NCBI GenBank assembly: GCA_027600665.1
Contig: JADGJL010000303.1
Coordinates: 1 to 25,994, forward strand
Length of the DNA stretch: 25,994 nt
Source: Irineochytrium annulatum
Taxonomy: Eukaryota; Chytridiomycota; Chytridiomycetes; Chytridiales; Chytridiaceae
Direction of reading: 5' to 3'
The notes beneath the pieces were generated by a model, which saw only the letters and a list, made by a program, of their open reading frames with translations, searched no databases and had not been told where the DNA came from. This document shows, piece by piece, positions 12,302 to 20,446 of this stretch. The position numbers were made by a program, and so were the translations under genes. Each line of letters opens with the position of its first letter. The stretch's first letter is position 1.

Positions 12302-13163
12302 GTTCCGAAGCGGATTCATCCGGAAGTGCACAAGAAGCTCCGACATTCTGGCTACATCGACGTCCGCCGCGCCGACGGCCACAAATGCCCGCATGCCGCC
12401 AATGCCTCCGCTCACGCACCGTACAGTACCGCGGAGGAGCTTATCACGCTAATCGCGTGGAATCACCCTCGGGCTATAGCGGCCCATCAAACTCTTTCCG
12501 CCATTAGTTCAATCATCTCGCAACCAAGCGCGAACGCCTCCAAACAGGGCCGTTCTTGCTAGCAAACCGCCCCAGTTCCCAATATTGCTCCATTCAACCC
12601 TCCTCTCGGATCGAAGCGGTCGTATCAGCCAAGATGCAAACAATGCAAAGTCAAGCTTCCGATTTTTAGCGAAAAAACTTACCGAAACGAAGGTCTGCAG
12701 GCATCACGCATCTTCAATCGTGAAGAGATCACAGCACGCATCAACAATGACTGCGGTTGGAACCATATACGCGGATGTGTTCACGGCCACCCCTTCCATT
12801 CGCAGAGTGGAGTCGAGAATGCTCAAGCCAGTCGAACTGAAACTCCGCAACTGATTCGTGAAGCATCGAGTGAGTACGCAGCTTTTCCTCTTCCAATTCC
12901 AACGCGTGGATTACCTGTAGGACACCGGCCGTGCGCTGATTTGCGAAGTGGAGTTTTCTATCGTCATGAGCGGACCTGATGATCTTGTACTCCGATGACC
13001 GGCGCCAACCACGTGAGCGGATCAGCTGGAGCAAATCTGGCGGCGGAGGGTACGCCTCCGAATTGAATCGGGCTTGCACCTTGGAAGGAAAGTCCTTGGG
13101 AGAAGTTTCGGCTTTCTTCATATTCCGGAATGTGGTGCTGTCGCCGTAGAGCAAGCGTTGAAG
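12302..13163 (+). pseudogene. Decayed plus-strand gene with Cys-rich segment, unknown family
   Basis: One plus frame is open from 12251 to 12869 except for a single TAG at 12560-12562. Third positions are GC-rich on both sides of the stop. Downstream of it lies a zinc-like motif (RCKQCKVKL) followed by Cys/His residues (CGWNHIRGCVHGHPFH). A strong donor (GTGAGT, 12870) and an acceptor (CTGTAG, ending 12920) suggest an intron. Beyond it, coding-like reading moves to two other frames: one gives ALICEVEFSIVMSGPDD, the next runs to TAG 13161-13163 and includes GYASELNRACTLEGKSLGEV. At least one frame break and one stop are therefore needed. The minus strand is open over 13196-12741 (about 150 codons) and could be the true gene, but its codon bias is weaker. 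Family not recognised. Confidence 0.35.
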
Positions 13164-13394
13164 TGAGCGCGCAGTGGCGCAGATAAGGCCTGTCAATGTA
13201 TGTCAAAGTTGATAATCAATTCTTGCGCATGTGATGGTGAAGAAGAAGAGGGCGCGTTCTAGGACGGTTTGCGGCCTGCAATCGGTTCCTGCTCGCGTTA
13301 TCATCCATCTCTGGGCGTTTGCTAATGATGGGCATTCCTGCAGGAGACGCTGGCATTCGTTAACGCGAAGAAAGGCAAAGATCAGTCTGTAAAA

Positions 13395-15950
13395 ATGGAG
13401 GCGGGCGCGCCCAGGCCGCCGGGTCGCAAACAGCAGGTATAAAAATCTTTGCTTCATGTCCCCGGCTCGTTTTGCTACGCGTTTTTGCTGGCTTTGCCGC
13501 TTTCTGACCTGACATCGTGAAGGAAAAGAAGAGGAAGGGGCGTGCAATTTCAGGTGACGCAGACGCCGTAGCTCTTGGGCCAACCATATTGAAGCCCACT
13601 TCTCTGGAGACGCCACCGGTCACCGCGACGAAGGCAAAGAAGGTGAAGGTGACTGTAAGTTGACGTCTAAATCTGCGATTCTGCGTGCCGTGAGTAACGA
13701 CCTGCTAATACACGCCTTTCTTAATGCAGAGGGACGCCGTAAAACAGCCTGCAGCGCCCACGTCACCAGCGGCAGGGTCGGCGACGTTAAAAGCGCAAGT
13801 AAGCCAAAATTTGACTTTGTGATGGCCTGCAAGATGAGCCTAACCGTCTTGACGGCGTTTGCCCGACCACGTGCATCATTTAGAAAGGTATTCCGACGCC
13901 GCATGAAGACACGCTGAAGCGACGGAAGAGGAAGAGGAAGTCCGCAGCAGTGGTGGGTTTAAACACTTTCACGTCGTCTCTTTCTTCGCTTCTGGCTAAT
14001 CTCACATATGCACGTCTGTAGAAAGATGCCGACAAAGGGGACATAACTGCTAGGGCGCCAGAACCGAGAAGGAAGAAAATTAGGCTTGAAGTATATATTA
14101 TATAGCTGTATAGTTTTAGGCATGGAACTAACCGACCTTCATGCAACGTAGGACAACGGAACCGGACCTGGAGTATTGATCAAGCCAAAGAGAAAGAGAA
14201 GGAAGAAACGCGGGCGGAAAATAACGAAGCAACAAGAAACTAAGGTAAATTTTCAAACCTGACCTTTATGCTTTTTGGTTTCTTTACTTTTGTTAACACG
14301 CTCCCACTTGATAATTTTACATCACTGTAGGAACTCTGCCAGGATCTACCCAAAGCACCTGATATAGCGAATGGAAAACCGCTGCAGACTGAGGCCGCCG
14401 TCGAAATCACCCCAGAATCTGAAGCTGTAGGAAATTTATTAACGGCGTCGTCACCAGAGCCGCTGTCAGACTCCGAGGATGATGGTAAGCAGAGCTCACA
14501 TTGTCAAGCTTCTTTTCCTCAAATGGATATTTTGCTTACATCCGCTTACAGTCTTAATTTAAATCAGCGCCGTTATATTACTGATGTAATTTTTTCGTTA
14601 GAGACACCAATAATTCGTGCCGTACCAAAGCGAAAGACGAAGGCGGCCATACCCGGAGGTCCGCTACCGGCGAGTGAGTTTATTCGAATGGCCGACGCTG
14701 AAGAACAGACGGCAACGGCCACGGGCGACCCACCAGAACTCATTAAGACCCCCTTCCGAAAATCATATCGACGATTCAAGGTTGACGAAGACGCCTCCCT
14801 CTATCCGCCGGATGTTCTTGCAATGATAATGGACGGGTTTGACACCAGGCGGCAGGCCCACCACTTCCCGGACCGGAGGAATAACGAGCCCTTTGATAAG
14901 TCCTTTAACACTGGAAACTGGTCGGACCGTGAGCGTTCTCATCTTGGTGCCGCCGTGATGAAATACGCCGCTAGGCAAGGAATCCGTGAAGTGGACGATG
15001 TGAGAGAATTTGTGTCAACTAAGAAGTTGGGGCGGGGCAAAATGGAGTTTGTTCGCTGGTTGTCAGCAAACGCTCGTGTAAATCGCTCATTGTCTCAGGT
15101 ATAGTTTCGTTTTTGGCCTGGCCTCTAAACAATGTCAAGATCAGCAGCTTCATCCTTAAGAACTTCGCGCCAGAACGAGAGAACATGGATACAGCTTGGA
15201 CGGCGGAAGAGGAGCAGGAGCTGCTGGTACTTTTGAAGTCTGATAAAACTTGGAGTGAGATCGACAAGGCCATGGGACGTGTTAAGTGTGAGGTGGGTGT
15301 AGAGCTTTTCCGTTGTATTGATTTTGTTTGTTGACCACATTTGAGCTTGTTGTAACGAATGTCTATGATAGGCTTACACCACCCGCGCAATCAGCCGACA
15401 AACCTCAGAATCCACCGGCCCCTGGCTGAAATCAGAGGTGGTTCAACTGATCAAATCCTTTACACTAGGCTTTCCGGATGGCAACTGCGACGTGAAGCAC
15501 GCGCGAAAGGCTTGGGATTTCATTGGGGGTGACATTGGAAGATCAGGCCTGCAGTGCGCGAAGAAGGCTAAGGAGGACGGGCATGTGCATCGCTGGCTAT
15601 ACGAGCGGGTGAGATCGCCCGCTGCGCCTTTGGAGGCTATAATGGAGATACAATGGACCAACGCGCACAATCGCCACCTCCTTTTGGAACTACTCCCTTT
15701 GGTTGAGTCGAACGGCTGGCAAGATCTGACGGACGTTGACGTGTCTAAGTCTAGGCTTGCTGTGATGTGGGGGAAGCCGTTTCTCAAACAACGGCTCGCT
15801 TGGATGGGAAAGCAGGTTCCCGGGCCTCTTCTTACACTGCAGGATTACATGGAGACCCTTCTGACACTTAGATACAAGGAGTTCAAAGCTAAAACTTTTG
15901 TCTTGAACAAGAAGGAACCTCGTGGGAGGAAGTTGGTGAATCTTCTGTAG
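13395..15950 (+). CDS. REB1/TTF-I-like Myb DNA-binding protein (paralog 1)
   Basis: Ten exons by phase: 13395-13436, 13523-13654, 13730-13798, 13884-13952, 14022-14090, 14152-14244, 14331-14484, 14602-15098, 15140-15292, 15372-15950 (618 aa). The first seven exons encode a Lys/Arg-rich disordered arm with nuclear-localisation-like runs (KRRKRKRK, KRKRRKKRGRK). A helical domain (WSDRERSHLGAAVMKYAARQ) is followed by Myb repeats: one at residues 394-437 (AWTAEEEQELLVLLKSDKTW), one starting GPWLKSEVVQLI, and a third around WTNAHNRHLLLELLPLV. The arrangement matches REB1/TTF-I/Nsi1 proteins, which bind DNA in rDNA terminators and promoters and stop forks or Pol I. The role here is inferred. A paralog at 18323-19960 aligns through all domains and confirms the intron at 15099-15139 and its unusual AAG acceptor. 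Confidence 0.75.
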
Positions 15951-16498
15951 TTATTCTTCATAACAAATCTTTTTCTTCCACCCATATTTTTGAATGGACT
16001 TCGTGTGTCAACGAGTAATCAAGCAGCAATCAGCATGCGTCAAATGCAGACTGAGAGCTGCCCAAAAACGCCGCGATGCGATCCGCTTGCCGCGATGGTG
16101 CTCCGACGCCTGGGGTGGGAGTCACGGCGCATCGGTGCGCATACATCTCTTACGGGTAGTAATTGGTTGTAGGGGGGAACGCGAAGCCACTGCCGCGCTC
16201 CGAGCAGAAGAAGCTGTATGTAGTCGTTTGTTTTCGGTCGGTTTAAACTGAAGAGTCGGAATGGGAGGTTGACTTCCCATCGTTTGTCGCAGACTAACCG
16301 TTGATTAGGCAATTCTGATGTAGCTGATCATGGAGTTGTTAACAACGTAGCCGATTGTGTTGGTTCCTGTGATTTAGCCATTGAGCCGAAGCGCGGAGGA
16401 AAGTTTTTTTGAGGAGTTAACTGCTTTTGAGACCGAGGTCACTCCAAGGTTTGTAAGCTTTCATGAAACTTCGCTTCGCTGATCTTTACAAGTTTGCC
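15951..16498. other. Spacer between REB1-like paralog 1 and a pseudogene
   Basis: Contains the 3' end of the Myb gene. An open stretch at 15994-16251 starts with ATG and holds a CVKC pair, but its third-position bias is weak and nothing downstream continues it. I assign no gene. Confidence 0.4.
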
Positions 16499-17450
16499 TC
16501 AGGTCGAACTTTTCACGATTTGCTTGGCGTTCAACTTCGCCGACGCCCTCCTGGTTGAATCCCTCACTTCCGCCACCCCCTTTCCCGCCAAAGCCCGAGC
16601 ATCTGCCGTCACCGCGGCCGCAAGCTGGCGATCCGTCGACTCCTCGGTGATCTTTTCGTTGCGAAACGCTGCCGGTGCTTGCTTCTTCTCTCTCTGCTTG
16701 CGCTTGTAGGGAAGAGCCAGGCCCGCGTAGGACGGGCCTTTGGGGTGCGCCAGATGGCGGACGCGGTCGGCCGGCATGGTCTCTGGCGCCAGCTTCAAGA
16801 ACATGGGTGAGGATGAGTGCTGTCAAGTATCGGACTCGACTGTCCACTCCTGCAACATCCAACCCTTATGGCTCGAGAAAGCGGGACGCGATCCGGCGAA
16901 GTGCGGCGGATGCTGGTCTTCGTTGTCGCAATTCGAACGGCGCGGTGGGATGGCCGCTACCGCCATCAGGCCATCAGCGACTTAAGGATGCGCCCACGTC
17001 TGTCATGGAGCTCGGCGACAAGACGTGCTTCTCCGTCAGTGGACGGCCGCCGCCCTGCCCCACGGTCCCGCCTCACCCATAGCGGCTTTCAATTCGGCGG
17101 AGACGAACCTTGCGACGTCCTTGGCCCCAGCGAGGTCCTGCCTCGCAACCTGCTTGCGAAGTGGCACCCGTACAGCGCTCCTTGTGGAGGGAGTCATGGG
17201 TAGACTAAGCCTCATCGATACGCCGTCGCGGGTCTTCCCGCCAACCTGACAACGTTCTCACCCGGCGTATTTGGGTCGTCGGTCCATATCCAAGTACGCC
17301 GACTACCACGGCGGGCTCCTTGGACAACGGAGCACGGTGAGGACGATGCACTGTGACGCCAACACGTTCTGCCGCATCCTCGTTTGGACGACGCGAATTC
17401 ACTAGGGACAGTTTTTTGGGGGCCATCCACTTCATCGCGCGGTTCTGCAC
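16499..17450 (-). pseudogene. Decayed minus-strand gene, unknown family, three or more lesions
   Basis: Reading from 17450 downward, GC-biased protein-like segments follow one another on the minus strand but in changing frames. They are NEDAAERVGVTVHRPH, then (from ATG 17215) KDVARFVSAELKAAMGEAG, then DGEARLVAELHDRRGRILKS, then AIPPRRSNCDNEDQH, then FLKLAPETMPADRVRHLAHP, ending in a Lys/Ala-rich tail at the TGA 16501-16499. An 8-bp tandem duplication (16962-16977) causes one shift, and removing one copy fuses the frames cleanly. A TGA at 16825-16823 interrupts the last segment, and no intron of normal size can remove it. An acceptor-like TGCAG near 17445 suggests an earlier exon. I recognise no family. 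The segments read as once-coding sequence, not chance frames. Confidence 0.5.
16962..16977. repeat. 8-bp tandem duplication (GCCATCAG x2)
   Basis: Two perfect adjacent copies of GCCATCAG lie inside the minus-strand pseudogene. On the minus strand this is CTGATGGC twice. The extra 8 bp shift the frame exactly where coding-like sequence changes register, so the duplication is a probable inactivating mutation. Confidence 0.8.
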
Positions 17451-17602
17451 GAACCGACGGCGTCGGATTAACCGAAACGGCGTGTAGCAGAGCGTGAGCC
17501 GCAGGCATTGAGGCGATGAATGGCGGCTCGGAGTATTCAGTCGTTACGGGACTAGTTGTGCGGGGCTAAGCTCTGCGACCTGCTGTAAGGCTTTAGGGGC
17601 GC

Positions 17603-18262
17603 ATGGACGTAATGGACGAAGAACCGGTGGGGAGCAAACTGAAGACGACGTCGCCCTTAAAGAGGGCGCTGTTCCTAACTCATATGGGTTAATTAGGTGG
17701 GGCGTGCAATGGCTAGTCAAGCGTTGGACTACATTGATTGCTTTTAACTCTTCACCTGTGACTAGGATGTGTGTGTTAACTGTCGTTTTTCTTCTTTTTA
17801 GGAGCCCGCCGAAAATGCCGATATAACGGAGCAACCGGTACGGTGGTTTTCGCGGAACCAGGAAGTTCCGTTGGGTCATGAGATTTGGATAACCTCTGGC
17901 GGTCTCGTGGACACCGCCGCCAGAAGGCAGCTATGTTTTGCAAGGATATATGGTGGCTAGTCGTAGGTCCAAGATGAAAGGAGCGTGTCAAGCTGTGAAC
18001 GGATGGAATGACATGAACGCTCAGAAGGACGCGGACTGGAGAGAAGGAAACAAAACACGGGACGAGCCGTTCACGGACTTTCGTCCGAGCGCTCCGTCTG
18101 GCTAAATGTGGTCGAAAACTCGCACGACGGTGACCACGTTCGAACCCCAGTTCGTCACGGCGTTGAAGTTAATCGATAGCGCAACTCTGGATCCAAATCT
18201 GAGCAAGGTAGCTCAAGGATCAACCGTCATCCTCTTGCTATCAAGGCGTCATGAGCTAATTA
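17603..18262 (+). other. Coding-like debris or unresolved 5' exons of REB1-like paralog 2
   Basis: Short coding-like pieces lie upstream of the second Myb gene. ATG 17603 opens about 28 codons (MDVMDEEPVGSKLKTTSPLK). A good acceptor (TTTTTAG, ending 17801) precedes a stretch from 17802 encoding ADITEQPVRWFSRNQEVP that ends at a TAG. A shifted frame encodes KGACQAVNGWNDMNAQKDAD and, after an in-frame TAA just before 18106, TTFEPQFVTALKLIDSATLD. A donor (GTAGCT, 18208) and acceptor (AATTAG, 18263) are present but do not restore the Myb frame. These could be 5' exons with undetected introns, or remnants of another broken copy. Confidence 0.3.
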
Positions 18263-18322
18263 GTGGAGTGGCGTTTGCGAACTTGTCCGTCCGATCGATG
18301 CAGAAAAGCCACCGGCCCTTGC

Positions 18323-19960
18323 ATGCGCCCCACCATCGACCTCCCCCTGATCAGCAAGCGACGACCGAGGGTGTGGCGGGCCGCGGCCAGGCTGTTACCG
18401 GCCGTCGTGGCCAACCAGCAGGCGCGTCCCGTCACGGCATCGCGGGCCGTCGCGGGTGATGAAAATGGTGCTTCTGAGCAGGAGTGGGACGAGAACCGGG
18501 GCCACGCTGCAGAAGGAGACGAGTATGAATTGGGGGAAGAGAGTGGGGGTGACGAGGATGGTGATGCTGGAGGGGAGCTTGCGGATGAGAATGATGAAGA
18601 CGACGATGACGACGAGAATAATGACCACGACCTTGATGGCGCCCGACACAATGCACGAACAACTTTGGAAGACGTTGCATTTAAATCCCGCCGCAACTTA
18701 CGCCAATACCGCGACAACAACGGCGCCTCTTTGTATCAGGGCTTGAGCCGGGCCTTCGCCAAACGCGTCAAGGACGGCGACGACCCACGCTATCTGGCGC
18801 TTCATTATCCAAAGAAATTGAAAAAGGGAGAGGTCACGATCAACTCTTCTGCCACGGAACGATTCGCGATGGGAATGTTCTCGACCGCAGAAATGGAGAG
18901 GGTGGAGGGTGCTGCAAGGACGCTGGCAAAGGAAAAGGGGCTGACACTGGAAGGATTATCCCGGCTCGCCTTCCCGGCATTGTGGGAAAAGGGCAAGCGG
19001 CGTCCGAGGAAAGCAGAATCTGCACTTCAGGCTATCGCTTCGCGAGCGAGGTTGAACAGGACGTTGGAGCAAATCGGGGCATTTTTAAAGCGGCAGTTGA
19101 GGCCCGAACGTGTTGGCATCACCAAACCTTGGACACCAGAACAGGAGGAGAAGCTCGTCAATCTTGTTAGCAAAGAGGGACACACGTGGACCGAGATTGA
19201 TATGTTGATGGAGCGGCCGGACTGTAGGGTATGAAAATTTTCAATCTTCGACCCTTGTCATCGTGCTTAATCCGACTAACAGCCCTTTTCATTTTGTCAG
19301 ACTTACTACATGCGCCTCATCAACCGGCAGTCCGTCAAGGAGAACGGCCCATGGAACCGCGACGAGGTCATACGCCTTCTGGTCGCCATCAACCGCCACT
19401 GCCAGCGGGGTCTCCAAAAAGCAGACGGCGCCAATGATGCTGCTTGGACGGCTATCCACATGTTCGTCCGGACGCGAAGCGTGGAGCAGTGCCGCAGCAA
19501 GGCGATGGGTGGCGGCCACGAGTGGATGTGGGCGCACGCGATGCGCACCTCCCCTGGTGGTGGGATGAGCCCCCTGGAGGCCATGCGCTTGGGATGGGTA
19601 AAAAGTGATACGGACGCGCTGCTCCAAGCGTTGTGGAATGGAGGCAGGGCGAAGTACAGGGATGAGACGGATGTTGATTGGGGCAAGTTGGCGCCGGCAG
19701 AGAAATGGGGTAGGGAGGCCTTAAGGGATCATTGGAAGTCGTTTAAACAGCAAGTGGGGTCAGACGTGAAGGGTGAGAAGTCGTTCAAGGAGGTCGTTAG
19801 AGTGTGTTTGGACAACGCTCATAGGTTGAAGGGACGAGAGGCTAGATCGTTTGTGGTGCCTAAAGCCGGGGCCACAATAGACTTTTCAAAGAGAAGTGGT
19901 AAGAAGAGGAAGAATAGACAAGGGGACCGCGGAGCTGCGAAGAAAATGGCGAATTCATAA
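18323..19960 (+). CDS. REB1/TTF-I-like Myb DNA-binding protein (paralog 2)
   Basis: Two exons, 18323-19228 and 19301-19960 (521 aa from the first in-frame ATG; the frame is open back to 18260). The intron at 19229-19300 has GTATGA, a CTAAC branch and TGTCAG, in phase 0. An acidic run (DENDEDDDDDENNDHDLDG) follows a basic N-terminus. A helical domain (FSTAEMERVEGAARTLAKEK) leads into Myb repeats: PWTPEQEEKLVNLVSKEGHTW, then GPWNRDEVIRLLVAI, then a third near GWVKSDTDALLQALW. The C-terminus is basic. It matches paralog 1 segment by segment (NRTLEQIGAF against NRSLSQISSF; DCR|TYYM against KCE|AYTT, with the intron at the same codon boundary). Paralog 1's intron after NRSLSQ is absent here. Likely a nuclear site-specific DNA-binding protein of the REB1/TTF-I class. 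Additional 5' exons are possible. Confidence 0.7.
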
Positions 19961-20446
19961 GTTGAGCCGTCGTTCTTGTTAATCATTTTTTGACTTCACT
20001 CTTTAAAACTTTTTATTTTTCGTGTAAATTCCTGCCAGTAATGCTCGAGTTCTGCTTTTATTGTACTCGGTCTACCAGTCTGTTCCTGTTCTAATATTCA
20101 TCCTGTTTTATATTCCCTGGCGATTTTCCAACGTCAACCTTTTTTCTCAGCTCGAGTTCTGTTTTGGAATATCGATGCCAACGTCAGTAGTATTGCGTTG
20201 ACGGATATATTAATATATGCCGACCGTCCATGTTTTAGCGGAGATCTGTAACTTGACAACTCAATTCACTTGCCTGCTCCTGGCTATGGGAGCCGAACAT
20301 CCCCAAGAGGCCATCACAGTTGGAACCCGCTTCGGCATCGATCGTCTGACGCGAACCCGTCTCGTTCTCGCAAAACGTTGGTGCGCGGATCCCGCACCGC
20401 CCACCCAACCAACAAGCGGCACAACAACCAGTTCGCGTCCTTCCAA
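19961..20446. other. AT-rich spacer and probable promoter or 5' exon region of the dioxygenase gene
   Basis: T-rich sequence follows the Myb gene stop, and an AT-rich TATA-like stretch (atatattaatatat) lies at about 20204-20217. From 20252 the frame of the downstream gene is already open and GC-biased, without an ATG until 20447, so a short upstream exon may exist here. Confidence 0.4.

Noticed and set aside
12741..13196. Minus-strand gene of about 151 codons
   Set aside because: Plausible composition, but plus-strand frames over the same DNA have stronger third-position GC bias and a clear GTGAGT donor, so the plus strand was preferred; kept as an alternative.
16823..16825. In-frame TGA in the minus-strand pseudogene as a tiny intron
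   Set aside because: The only flanking GT..AG pair gives about 28 nt, shorter than every other intron inferred here (40 nt minimum).
18130..18160. GTTCGAACC resembling a tRNA T-loop
   Set aside because: No matching acceptor stem, D-arm or anticodon arm could be folded around it.
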